A DNA stretch of 64,000 nt from QZLE01 sp033852135 (GTDB lineage: Bacteria > Pseudomonadota > Gammaproteobacteria > QZLD01), in contig JAWSVB010000007.1 of the NCBI GenBank assembly GCA_033852135.1, positions 124,001 to 188,000 of the forward strand. Direction: 5' to 3'. Both the position numbers and the translations under genes were made by a program. Of this stretch, positions 47,514 to 55,884 are shown piece after piece. Position 1 is the first letter of the stretch; each line of letters begins with the position of its first letter. The notes under the pieces are model-generated. The model saw only the letters and a list, made by a program, of their open reading frames with translations. It did not search any database and was not told the origin of the DNA.

Positions 47514-47837
47514 TTATGTTTTATTTTTAGCTGGTGTGTCATTTAAATTTAATAATCTTTCACTTCGCCAAATGCGAATAACAGTTATTCGATTGGTCTC
47601 TGTTAGATATACAACACGATAAGGATTATTAATAAGCTCTCGGATATCTTTTGCATTAAATTCAGGAACCACTCTTCCCATGCAAGGGTTGTCATTTAAG
47701 AGTTCAACATTACCAATGATGTTAGTTATAACCTCAGTGCCAATATGTGAAACACCAAGCTCGGTATAGTATTGTTTAATATCGCTAAGGTCATTGAGTG
47801 CAGAATTAGAAAATGTAATTTTCAATTTAGATACCAA
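47514..47837 (-). CDS. ParE/RelE-family toxin
   Basis: This 107-residue protein matches type II ParE/RelE toxins: the helical hairpin SALNDLSDIKQYYTEL, then NPCMGRVVPEFNAKDIREL, the YRVVYLTETNRITVIRIWR strands and a short tail. The start is TTG, either at 47837 (10 bases inside the antitoxin gene) or at 47825, one base after the antitoxin stop; I cannot decide. Whether it poisons gyrase (ParE) or cleaves mRNA (RelE) cannot be read from sequence, but the first is likelier from the spacing of motifs. Confidence 0.88.
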   Translation of the reverse strand: MVSKLKITFSNSALNDLSDIKQYYTELGVSHIGTEVITNIIGNVELLNDNPCMGRVVPEFNAKDIRELINNPYRVVYLTETNRITVIRIWRSERLLNLNDTPAKNKT

Positions 47838-48093
47838 ACTTCTTTTTTACTTCTGCTAGCTCGTGAGTTTTACCTTCTTTAGCTTCAAGCAACCCTTCAG
47901 CTATGGCCTTCATAAATTCACGCTCTTCTTCCTGTTTCTCATAATCTTCAAGGCCTTGTACAACAGCAACACCGCGCCCACGACTAGTAACCAATACGGG
48001 TCGATGAGTATCTTTGGCTTGATTAACAATTTTGCCTGGATTTACTTTAAGATCTGAAAGCGGAATTACGTCTTGTGAAAACAGAGGTTTCAT
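47827..48093 (-). CDS. Phd/YefM-family antitoxin
   Basis: This 88-residue antitoxin has the Phd/YefM DNA-binding N terminus IPLSDLKVNPGKIVNQAKDT and the central RPVLVTSRGRGVAVVQGLEDY strand pattern. The acidic C-terminal helices would clamp the toxin. The ATG at 48093 is used, with AGGAG 11 bases upstream; ten more in-frame codons lie before it. It precedes and overlaps the toxin gene. Family members repress their own operon with the toxin as co-repressor. Confidence 0.88.
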   Translation of the reverse strand: MKPLFSQDVIPLSDLKVNPGKIVNQAKDTHRPVLVTSRGRGVAVVQGLEDYEKQEEEREFMKAIAEGLLEAKEGKTHELAEVKKKFGI

Positions 48094-48504
48094 TGGGCAT
48101 TTGCTCCTAAACACAGAATACATTAGACCTGATTATAGCACCTGTTAATAGCACTTACTATTAAAGTATAACGCGCGTTAACCACCAAAAAAGATGTCGC
48201 GGTATTGGCCAAATAATATAAAAATTAATATGTATAACATAATAGGTTAATGCTAAAACCAGATTGTAAATCTGCGAATTTACAATCTCCACCTGCGATA
48301 CAGCAGCAACCAGCTATAGATAAACTCAACATGTTTAGCATGTAATGAAATAAGCTGTTGCTCTAAAGGCAGCAATTCCTTAGTTAGTATTTAAAAGATA
48401 TATATATGAGAAACTGGGATTTAAAAGACGATAGAAAATCTAGCCTAATGCTATTCAAATTTTAAAGGGGGATTATGTATTACTGGGGAGCTTAGAAGTA
48501 TTAG
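48094..48504. other. Intergenic region between antitoxin and tRNA-Ser
   Basis: This 411-base stretch contains the promoter side of the antitoxin operon, palindromic repeat copy 2 (48261-48301), and a small ACATG/CATGT stem around 48330. Apart from these no credible coding region or transposase remnant was seen. Together with 46843-46998 it forms the noncoding frame of the toxin-antitoxin and tautomerase patch. Confidence 0.65.
48261..48301. repeat. Palindromic intergenic repeat, copy 2
   Basis: AGATTGTAAATCTG is followed by CGAATTTACAATCT, then CCACCTGCGATAC. Compared with copy 1 (46857-46897), the changes CC to AA on the left arm are matched by GG to TT on the right arm, so those base pairs are kept. 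One mismatch and one G-T pair occur near the tip. The orientation is the same as copy 1. Confidence 0.88.
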
Positions 48505-48592
48505 TGGCGGAGAGGCAGGGATTCGAACCCTGGGACGGTCACCCGTCGCTGGTTTTCAAGACCAGTGCTTTCGACCACTCAGCCACCTCTCC
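48505..48592 (-). tRNA. tRNA-Ser(UGA)
   Basis: Read on the minus strand the gene begins GGAGAGGTGGCTGAGTGG at 48592 and ends with an encoded CCA at 48505, 88 bases in all. The anticodon stem-loop is CTGGT CTTGAAA ACCAG, giving anticodon TGA. The long variable arm (CGACGGGTGACCGTC) is that of a class II serine tRNA, and the T arm is GGTTCGAATCC. It would read UCA and other UCN codons. Confidence 0.97.
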
Positions 48593-48855
48593 GCGATATG
48601 AGAGGCGTATTTTCCAGATTTATGCAGCAAATTACAAGTCAAAATTCCATTTTTTTGCTAAAAAAGTGGCTTAAAATAAAAAACATCAAAATTGACAGTA
48701 ATTTATTAGGCTATAGCCCCATGCTTTTTTTGAAAACTTTTCTATATTGCGTACAAAAATGCATAAAATTTTACTCTTACATCAATACAGTTTTGCCTTA
48801 TACTCTAAATACGCTAAAAATAACATTAACCAAAGCATAATAAACCTAGGCATAC

Positions 48856-50400
48856 ATGAAGAAAGACGACTTAGAAGATAAGGTTAAAAAGCTAGAAGCC
48901 GAACTGACAAAGCTTAATATGGAGAATACCTCTCTTAAATCTGAGCTTAACGATGCACGCTCAGGGCATAATCTTCTATATGCCAATCTTGCTCATGAAT
49001 TAAAAACCCCCCTTACCGCCATTATTGGTTTCGCGGAAGATATCGTTGCCAACCCTAAAACCAATAATTTAATCGAGCGGATAAAGACCATAACTAACAA
49101 TGGCTACTACCTATTGAATGTACTCAATGGAATTATGGATCTAAGTAAGATTGAGGCGCAAAGGTTTACTGTTGAGAAATCAAACTTTTCATTGCATGAG
49201 ATGTTATTCGATATTGAAGAGATTATGCAGCAGCAGGCCAAACAGGCTAATAATAATTTTTCTTTAGAATGCTCTTACCCTTTACCCACCTCAATAATCA
49301 GTGATAAAACCAAGCTCAAACAAATTATCGTTAACTTATGCAATAACGCGATTAAGTTTACAAAAAACGGCGATATCTCTCTCAATGTCTGTTACCGCCG
49401 CGATAAACACCGCATAGAGTTTAAAGTGATAGATAATGGAATTGGAATTGACAGCAAGCACCTGTCTCGCATCTTCCGTCCGTTTGAGCAGGCAGATAGC
49501 TCTATCTCAAAAAACTATGGTGGCACCGGCCTGGGTTTGTTTATCTCCAACCAGATTGCCAAGCTTTTAGGAAATGAAATCAAGGTAAATAGTGCACCAA
49601 GGCAAGGAAGTACTTTTACCGTCGAGATTGAGCCTGGACATATCGAAGAGAGCCAGTTTATCTGGAGTGAATTCGAACTACGACGCACCTCTTTTATCAG
49701 CCAAGATAATGCCCCACCACTACTTCAGGGGAATATTCTCATAGCTGAGGATAATCCAGACAACCAAAAGCTTTTAGAGCTAATGCTATCCCCTACTGGA
49801 GCGGATACCACCTATGTTATAAATGGGCAAGAAGCATATGAGCAAGCCACCAGTAACGATTTTGACTTAATCATTCTAGATGTACAGATGCCGGTATTAA
49901 ATGGGATTGAAACTGCAACCAAGCTAAGAGATGCTGGAATCAATAACCCAATCGTTGCTATAACCGCAAACAATGAAAAGGCAGATATCGATAACCTGTT
50001 TGAGGTTGGCTTTGACGATGTTATTTGCAAGCCAATCAATCGCAAAGAGTTTTTTGAACTGCTTTCCAATAGCCTAAGAGCGGCTCCTGACCAAAGAAGA
50101 TACGAAACAATCTCTGACATTGAAAAAATTCTTAACAACGACCCTGAATTCCAAAGGCTGGCTGAATCCTTTGCAGACACTCTAAAATATTACGCCACTA
50201 GAATTGCAAAAGCGCAAAGCACTAATCACTGGGATGAGCTTCAATCTCTGTCACATAAGCTAAAAGGTACAGCAGGGAGTTTTGGTTTTCCTGAGGTTGG
50301 TACTGTTGCATCCAACCTGGAAAGATACCTTAAAGCAGAAAAATATGATGATGCAAAACCATTAATCGCTCAGTTATTAGAGTTATGTAGTATTGATTAA
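48856..50400 (+). CDS. Soluble hybrid histidine kinase with receiver and Hpt domains
   Basis: This 514-residue cytoplasmic protein has no sensor domain or membrane segment. A coiled coil (1-35) leads into HisKA with H47 in ANLAHELKTPLTAIIGF. The HATPase domain has NNAIKFT, DNGIGID and GGTGLGLFI. A receiver (about 293-410) has D342 in LIILDVQMPVLNG, and a C-terminal Hpt domain has H467 in SLSHKLKGTAGSFG. This permits the full H-D-H phosphorelay in one chain. Input is probably by a partner binding the N-terminal coiled coil. No response regulator gene adjoins it. Confidence 0.93.
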   Translation: MKKDDLEDKVKKLEAELTKLNMENTSLKSELNDARSGHNLLYANLAHELKTPLTAIIGFAEDIVANPKTNNLIERIKTITNNGYYLLNVLNGIMDLSKIEAQRFTVEKSNFSLHEMLFDIEEIMQQQAKQANNNFSLECSYPLPTSIISDKTKLKQIIVNLCNNAIKFTKNGDISLNVCYRRDKHRIEFKVIDNGIGIDSKHLSRIFRPFEQADSSISKNYGGTGLGLFISNQIAKLLGNEIKVNSAPRQGSTFTVEIEPGHIEESQFIWSEFELRRTSFISQDNAPPLLQGNILIAEDNPDNQKLLELMLSPTGADTTYVINGQEAYEQATSNDFDLIILDVQMPVLNGIETATKLRDAGINNPIVAITANNEKADIDNLFEVGFDDVICKPINRKEFFELLSNSLRAAPDQRRYETISDIEKILNNDPEFQRLAESFADTLKYYATRIAKAQSTNHWDELQSLSHKLKGTAGSFGFPEVGTVASNLERYLKAEKYDDAKPLIAQLLELCSID

Positions 50401-50433
50401 ATACCCTTAGCAAACCTTACCAAAAAACCGCGC

Positions 50434-50931
50434 CTAAAAATTCCAACGTAAGTTTAATGCTGTAGCAACTGCGGGGATAAATTGCAGGTCTACTGAGAAG
50501 TTTTCAGTGAAATCTATAGCGGCAATCGGCAACACAACAGGGCTCCAATGCCTATCTTTAGTGAACTTATATCCGGTCAGTATACCTGTTGAAAACCCAT
50601 ATTTAATATCTACAGGTAAACTATTACTCAGCCAATCCCACTTCCATAAGTCATCTTTGCCAACATAATACCCCCTCTTCTCATTTGAGTTTATGTAGCT
50701 CCATGCAGTGTATTCACCATATTTAAAGCCCAGCTGCTTATGTGTTTCATTTTGGTCATCTTTATCATGCTTACCAGAATGTCTTGACCACATCCCAGCT
50801 CTTACCGCTACTCTGGTATCTCCAGTGGATTCGTCCATGGCAGAAAAATCCAATGCAAAAGTCGCTACCGGAAATGGCATACTAACTAATAAAGCGATAA
50901 AAACACCCATATATCTATACAATTCAAACAT
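50434..50931 (-). CDS. Putative small outer-membrane beta-barrel protein
   Basis: This is a 165-residue exported protein with a hydrophobic signal (about 5-27, ending near TFALD). Alternating aromatic and polar residues and a C-terminal Phe (ATALNLRWNF) suggest an outer-membrane barrel. The KYGFSTGILTGYKFTKDRHW and PVVLPIAAIDFTENFSVDL segments recall PagP-like or related 8-stranded barrels, but I cannot confirm the family. An internal ATG at 50910 is an alternative start. It converges with the hybrid kinase gene across 33 bases. Confidence 0.6.
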   Translation of the reverse strand: MFELYRYMGVFIALLVSMPFPVATFALDFSAMDESTGDTRVAVRAGMWSRHSGKHDKDDQNETHKQLGFKYGEYTAWSYINSNEKRGYYVGKDDLWKWDWLSNSLPVDIKYGFSTGILTGYKFTKDRHWSPVVLPIAAIDFTENFSVDLQFIPAVATALNLRWNF

Positions 50932-51103
50932 TCCCCAAAATGGTTAACCCTAATAATAATTTTAGATCATTTAACTCAAAAACATTAAAAATCAGCTATT
51001 TTTTCAAATATTAAATATAACCCATGTGCACATCACAGTTTAATTAGTCAAAAAAGCATATAACAAACCATAAACAATTTTTTATGTGCTGTAAGGGAAG
51101 AAT

Positions 51104-51592
51104 ATGAAACCAGATTTTAATACCATTATTGAGCAGTCCATTAAGCTGGAGCTGAATATTGGTGATTTATATGCTGTTTTTTATGAATCATTGCCAGATG
51201 ATTCAGAGTTCTGGTGGCGCTTGGTGTTAGAAGAAAAAAACCATGCAGCTCTTTTTAGAAGTGGTATAGAAAACCTTGAGCAATTAAAAAAGTTCCCCCA
51301 CGATATTTTGCTAGAAAATATTAAAGTATTACAAAGTGAAAATCAAAAGCTTGAAGATCTAATTAACCAATATAAATTGCTTCCGCCAGATAGATGCGAA
51401 GCTTTCAACATCGCCCTAAACCTTGAAAATTCAGCCGCAGAACTACACTTTCAACAATTTATGAATAAAAATGGCGACAGCATAATTGATACAATATTCC
51501 GTGAGCTTAACCAAGCAGATAAAGACCATGCCATTAGAATTAAAAAACATATGCAACAACATGGCATTTCAATCAAAGCATCAAATGTTTAA
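51104..51592 (+). CDS. Ferritin-like (rubrerythrin-type) protein, paralogue 1
   Basis: This 162-residue protein is all-helical with a probable diiron pattern: an early E in QSIKLELNIGDLY, the E-x-x-H of LVLEEKNHAALF, a later E in LENSAAELHF, and DKDHA near the end. AAGGGAAG precedes the ATG. It lacks the C-terminal rubredoxin domain of rubrerythrin. The downstream neighbour is a clear paralogue. Function may be in peroxide or oxygen handling; that is inference from the fold only. Confidence 0.75.
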   Translation: MKPDFNTIIEQSIKLELNIGDLYAVFYESLPDDSEFWWRLVLEEKNHAALFRSGIENLEQLKKFPHDILLENIKVLQSENQKLEDLINQYKLLPPDRCEAFNIALNLENSAAELHFQQFMNKNGDSIIDTIFRELNQADKDHAIRIKKHMQQHGISIKASNV

Positions 51593-51673
51593 GTCAGATA
51601 ATTGTCTGCTTGAATCCTGAGTTAGCCATCCTATACTTATAGATATGTATTTTCTTTATTTTATTGGATTCAG

Positions 51674-52180
51674 ATGAAAGATGGCATTTTTAAAATAATT
51701 GAAGAGTCTATGAACTTAGAGCTAAACATTAGTGACCTCTATACCGTATTTCATAACTCCCTCCCTGAAGATTCTGAGTTCTGGTGGCGCATGGTATTAG
51801 AGGAGAAGAACCACGCAGCCCTTTTCCGTAGCGGACTCGATAGCTTAGAACAAATAAACAAGTTTCCCCATGACATTTTGGTTAATAACATTCAAATTTT
51901 GCAAGAAACCAACAAACAGATTATTGAGCATGTTGAAAAATATAAATTAATGCCTCCCGATAGAGATGAGGCGTTCAACCTTGCTCTTGCATATGAAAAC
52001 TCTGCAGCAGAGCTGCATTTTCAAAAGTTTATGGATGAAAGTAGCGATAGTTTTATCGACAAAGTATTTAAAGAGTTAAATAAAGCCGATAAAGACCATG
52101 CTAACCGGCTATACAGATATATGGAAGATAATAATATAGAGATTAATAACGAAAACTTAAAAGCTAGTGAGTATTCGTAG
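51674..52180 (+). CDS. Ferritin-like (rubrerythrin-type) protein, paralogue 2
   Basis: This 168-residue protein is strongly similar to its neighbour over the whole length: DSEFWWRMVLEEKNHAALFR against DSEFWWRLVLEEKNHAALFR, KFPHDIL in both, and ENSAAELHFQ in both. All presumed metal ligands are kept. The tail after residue 150 differs. The pair is separated by 81 bases and probably arose by tandem duplication. It converges with rhlE, whose stop is 11 bases away. Confidence 0.75.
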   Translation: MKDGIFKIIEESMNLELNISDLYTVFHNSLPEDSEFWWRMVLEEKNHAALFRSGLDSLEQINKFPHDILVNNIQILQETNKQIIEHVEKYKLMPPDRDEAFNLALAYENSAAELHFQKFMDESSDSFIDKVFKELNKADKDHANRLYRYMEDNNIEINNENLKASEYS

Positions 52181-52191
52181 ATCTAAAATTA

Positions 52192-53682
52192 TTATTTCTT
52201 ACCCCAAATTCCAGCATTTTTATTAGAACTAGATTTATTTTTAGCTGGCTGTTTACTTCTTGCAGGTTTGCTTCCTGGCTTGCTCCCGCTAGATTTGCTG
52301 CCATTTGACTTACTGCCTGGCTTGCCACCACTAAATTTACTACCAGGTTTACCACTACTCGGTTTTCCACCACCTGGCTTACTACCGCTTGGTTTTCTGT
52401 TCGAAGCTTTCTTAGCACCAGACTTATGCCCTTGGGCATTATCGCCTGAACGCTGACCATCTCTATGCCCAACTTTTGGCTTTTTCGGCTTCTTCGGTTT
52501 TTTCGGACCTTTAAGAATATTTGCTGGATCTGACTCAGGTAGATTATGAATCGGTTCAAACCCATCGATAAACTCACGGGTTAAAACCTTTTTAATTAAA
52601 CGTTCAATATCACACAGCTGCTTATGCTCATCCGCGCAAACTAAAGAGACAGCTTGCCCTGTGGCTCCAGCACGACCGGTACGCCCAATTCTATGCACAT
52701 AGTCTTCTGGCACATTAGGTAGATCAAAGTTTACAACCTGCGGTAGTTGGTCAATATCCAACCCTCTAGCCGCTATATCTGTCGCAACTAAAACCCGCAC
52801 AGAACCTTGTTTAAAATCAGCTAACGCTTTGGTGCGTGCGCCTTGGCTTTTATTACCATGGATGGCAGCAGCTTGAATATCTTTTTTCTCCAGAAAGGCA
52901 GCTAATCGATTCGAGCCATGTTTTGTCTTGGCAAAAACCAAAACTTGCTCCCACTTTTCCTCAAGAATTAACTTCGCCAACAAAGCTGGTTTTTGTTTCT
53001 TATCTACCGGACAAATCCACTGTTTTACTGTCTTTACTGTGCTATTACGCTCACCAACTGAAACTTCAACTGGGTTTCTAACTATACCTTTCGCCAGGGT
53101 ACGAATCTCATCGGAGAACGTAGCGGAAAACATCAGGTTCTGACGCTCTTTCGGCAACAGATTTAAGATCTTACGAATATCATGGATAAATCCCATATCC
53201 AACATTCTGTCAGCTTCATCTAAAACCAATATCTCTAGATGTTTAAACCTAACCGCGTTTTGACTGTATAGATCCAATAGACGGCCTGGGGTTGCAATCA
53301 ATACATCAACACCTTTGCGCAACTTCATCATCTGTGGATTAATCTTAACCCCACCAAATACAACTGTAGATGTTAACGGGAGATTTTTTCCGTAGGTTGC
53401 CACACTCTCACCAACCTGAGCTGCAAGCTCACGCGTCGGCGTTAAGATAAGAACACGAACTTGATTCGACTTATTTAAGCGCTGTCCCTTGGATAATCGC
53501 TCCAGAATCGGCAGAGTAAAACCTGCAGTCTTACCTGTTCCTGTCTGCGCTGCTGCCATAACATCCCTGCCTTCAACTACAGGAGGGATCGCCTGCGCCT
53601 GAATCGGAGATGGTTCTTTATAACCTTTTTCGGCAACTGCTTTAAGAATAGGGGCGGATAAGCCTAAGGAGTCGAAGCTCAT
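52192..53682 (-). CDS. rhlE: DEAD-box RNA helicase RhlE
   Basis: This ATP-dependent RNA helicase contains the Q motif, AAQTGTGKTAGFTLP (I), PTRELAAQV (Ia), VLDEADRMLDMGF (II), MFSATF (III), ATDIAARGLDID (V) and HRIGRTGRAG (VI). The helicase core ends near residue 390. The last ~100 residues are a basic low-complexity tail with KKPKKPK repeats followed by multiple GSKPG-type repeats, probably an RNA-binding extension. RhlE acts in ribosome assembly and RNA decay at low temperature in E. coli and Pseudomonas. Confidence 0.94.
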   Translation of the reverse strand: MSFDSLGLSAPILKAVAEKGYKEPSPIQAQAIPPVVEGRDVMAAAQTGTGKTAGFTLPILERLSKGQRLNKSNQVRVLILTPTRELAAQVGESVATYGKNLPLTSTVVFGGVKINPQMMKLRKGVDVLIATPGRLLDLYSQNAVRFKHLEILVLDEADRMLDMGFIHDIRKILNLLPKERQNLMFSATFSDEIRTLAKGIVRNPVEVSVGERNSTVKTVKQWICPVDKKQKPALLAKLILEEKWEQVLVFAKTKHGSNRLAAFLEKKDIQAAAIHGNKSQGARTKALADFKQGSVRVLVATDIAARGLDIDQLPQVVNFDLPNVPEDYVHRIGRTGRAGATGQAVSLVCADEHKQLCDIERLIKKVLTREFIDGFEPIHNLPESDPANILKGPKKPKKPKKPKVGHRDGQRSGDNAQGHKSGAKKASNRKPSGSKPGGGKPSSGKPGSKFSGGKPGSKSNGSKSSGSKPGSKPARSKQPAKNKSSSNKNAGIWGKK

Positions 53683-53852
53683 AGAATGGTCTCTTACTTG
53701 TGGTATAGCGGAAATGGGCGTGTAGCTTACAGCAACTCATGGTTAATTGCGATGTAAATCAATGTTTTTCTGATATATCACTAAATAGCTAAAGGAAAAA
53801 TAGGGGCATTAAAGATAGCCTCCATGTCAAGACTCTTGTAAATATTCCTACA

Positions 53853-54623
53853 CTACTTAGCACCAAACACCTTACGCAATAAATCGGTAGTTTGTTTTAC
53901 CGGATCTTTGCGAATCGCTGCTTCCTCTTGTGCCAGATAGTAGAAGATGCCATCCATCCCCTTGTCGATTACATGTTTAGTTAAGTCTGCTTTTACATCA
54001 GGAACAAAAGGGATATCTTTATATTCACCTAGCAACTTGTCATAAGCTTGGATAGCCCCAACTTCTGACACGCTCTTATTTACTATTGGCTCCATCTCTT
54101 TAGCTAGCGCGGGGGTCATCTTGCTCTGAAAATATCGGGTAGCTGAGTCTTCTGGGCCCTCATAGATTTTCTTAACATCTTCAAATGTCATCTGCTGAAT
54201 CGAATCCATAAACAGTTTTTTTGCCTTTGGAGTAGCAGCTTCTGCAGCTCGATTAAGCTTAAGTTCCAGGTCGTCAGCAATATGGGACATCCCAACTTTC
54301 CCCAGGATCTTCTTAATCTTTTTTAAATCATCTGGCAGCGGGATATGAATCAATGAGTCAGCATTAAATCCGTCAACCTTTCCCAGCTTGCTAACAACAT
54401 TCTCAGAACCGATGCGTAAAGCCTGTTTAAATGCCTGGCTTATATCACCATCACTTAAACCGCTACTTAACTGATTAACTACAGAGTTTGGAGTTTCACC
54501 ATTTGAATCAAAGGATTTAACTGTATCAACAATCTTCTCCCACCAATTGCCAGCATGAGCTTGAGTAGTGAAAACAGTTATTATTAATAACGGTATTGCA
54601 ACAATCCATTTGCGCTTATTCAT
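53853..54623 (-). CDS. DUF4197 domain exported protein
   Basis: This 256-residue protein has a signal peptide at about 1-24 (ending AHAG), then NWWEKIVDTVKSF. The body fits DUF4197: SGLSDGDISQAFKQALRIGS, IPLPDDLKKIKKILGKVGM, LNRAAEAATPKAKKLF and the C-terminal GMDGIFYYLAQEEAAIRKDP. Its function is unknown; homologues are common in gammaproteobacteria. A GGAAG box precedes the ATG. No operon partner is evident. Confidence 0.88.
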   Translation of the reverse strand: MNKRKWIVAIPLLIITVFTTQAHAGNWWEKIVDTVKSFDSNGETPNSVVNQLSSGLSDGDISQAFKQALRIGSENVVSKLGKVDGFNADSLIHIPLPDDLKKIKKILGKVGMSHIADDLELKLNRAAEAATPKAKKLFMDSIQQMTFEDVKKIYEGPEDSATRYFQSKMTPALAKEMEPIVNKSVSEVGAIQAYDKLLGEYKDIPFVPDVKADLTKHVIDKGMDGIFYYLAQEEAAIRKDPVKQTTDLLRKVFGAK

Positions 54624-54700
54624 TTTTGCTTCCTTTGGAAATTTGGTCTTTATCTATTTAGGATAGGATAAATATTCTGAAGTTTCTAATACCAAGAGTA

Positions 54701-54931
54701 TTACATCTCCCCTTCCGCTAACTCTATAAAGTTAGACGTATGGTGACCGCTGAGAATCTTGCCACTTTTATACCCGGAGATAACGCAATGCTCAGGCATA
54801 TTAGGTATCTCACCAAGAAATACGAAAACATCTTCCTCAAGTAGAGATGAGTCTTTATGTCCATTTTCAGTAAGCCATATCTTCATTATCTCGACCACTT
54901 TTACTAGTGCATATTGCCTTGGAGTGTTCAT
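54701..54931 (-). CDS. Small protein of unknown function
   Basis: This 76-residue acidic protein has no recognisable motif. The C terminus (EMPEHCVISGYKSG-like region, then HHTSNFIELAEGEM) has one Cys and two His. It lies between the DUF4197 gene and the S4 gene on the same strand. The reading frame is uninterrupted and fits the local direction of transcription, but no ribosome-binding site is obvious. Confidence 0.5.
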   Translation of the reverse strand: MNTPRQYALVKVVEIMKIWLTENGHKDSSLLEEDVFVFLGEIPNMPEHCVISGYKSGKILSGHHTSNFIELAEGEM

Positions 54932-54962
54932 CTGTTATCTCACTTTACTACTTAATAGATAA

Positions 54963-55184
54963 TTACTTGGTGCTAGCTAATTTAATCTGAATCTTCTCGC
55001 CGCCACACTCAACAGTATCGCCCGAAACAATTTTTTTGCGTTTGCGAGTTTCCACCTCACCATTCACCAGAACCTGACCTTCGGTTATCATTATCTTGGC
55101 TTCACCGCCGCTGCAGACGATATCTCCAAACTTCATTAGTTTAATCAATTCTATTGGTTCTTCTGCAATCTCTACGTCTCTCAT
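54963..55184 (-). CDS. S4-domain RNA-binding protein (YbcJ-like)
   Basis: This is a 73-residue protein consisting of one S4 domain: ELIKLMKFGDIVCSGGEAK then GQVLVNGEVETRKRKKI. This is the YbcJ/YaaA arrangement. The ATG at 55184 is preceded by GAGG 9 bases upstream; 12 in-frame codons further up overlap the exonuclease gene. It presumably binds structured RNA; the target is unknown. Confidence 0.87.
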   Translation of the reverse strand: MRDVEIAEEPIELIKLMKFGDIVCSGGEAKIMITEGQVLVNGEVETRKRKKIVSGDTVECGGEKIQIKLASTK

Positions 55185-55213
55185 TATTGATGCCTCATTT
55201 TTATATTGGATAT

Positions 55214-55825
55214 TTAACAACTCTCAAGAAACTTGTGCACAGATTTTTTCGGCGTTTTAGTCAGTTTTTGCAGGAGAGAAAATGGTATAGATGGGATATT
55301 GTAACGCATAGTAATATCATCCAACATAGCTAACCATAACTTTGTTGTCATTTCAGAATCATATAACGCTCTATGGAAAGCTCCGTCAGATGGGATATTC
55401 ACATATTCAACTAGTGTTCCCAATTTATGGTCGGGTGCGTTTTGAAAAACCCTGCGTGCAGCTAACAATGAGCAGGCAAACTTACCAGGATATTTTCTGG
55501 ATATTCTATTCAGCTCTGCATCTAAAAAACGCTTATCAAAAGCGGCGTTGTGCGCTACAAGATTATACCCATTGATAAAGTCAGCAAACCTATCCATCAC
55601 TTCATTACAAGGTGGAGCATCCTTCAGCATTCGGTTGGTAATACCGGTGTAATCTTCAATAAAGCTATTAACTCGCATCCCTGGATTCATCAGTTCTTGA
55701 AAACGCTCTTTAATCACTCCATTTTCAATACGCACCGCTCCTACCTCAATGGCACGATCCCCATAATCTGGAGATAGCCCAGTAGTCTCAAAATCGAGGA
55801 TAACTACGGAGTTAGCTTTGGTCAT
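55214..55825 (-). CDS. DnaQ-like 3'-5' exonuclease
   Basis: This 203-residue protein has the DEDDh exonuclease motifs: ILDFETTGLSP (ExoI, residues ~9-19), LVAHNAAFDKRFL (ExoII) and HRALYDSEMTTKLW (ExoIII with the catalytic His-Asp). It is close to the proofreading subunit-like exonucleases related to PolC/DnaQ but is not the replicative epsilon subunit, which would have a clamp-binding motif and a different length. It precedes the S4 gene on the same strand. Confidence 0.87.
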   Translation of the reverse strand: MTKANSVVILDFETTGLSPDYGDRAIEVGAVRIENGVIKERFQELMNPGMRVNSFIEDYTGITNRMLKDAPPCNEVMDRFADFINGYNLVAHNAAFDKRFLDAELNRISRKYPGKFACSLLAARRVFQNAPDHKLGTLVEYVNIPSDGAFHRALYDSEMTTKLWLAMLDDITMRYNIPSIPFSLLQKLTKTPKKSVHKFLESC

Positions 55826-55884
55826 AATGATGTTTCCTTTGCTTACAGCATATTACTGCTCAGATTTTTACTGGGTAGAATGTA

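Noticed and set aside
48565..48840. 91-codon open frame starting inside tRNA-Ser
   Set aside because: It begins within the tRNA on the opposite strand, has no ribosome-binding site and encodes a hydrophobic sequence without family likeness.
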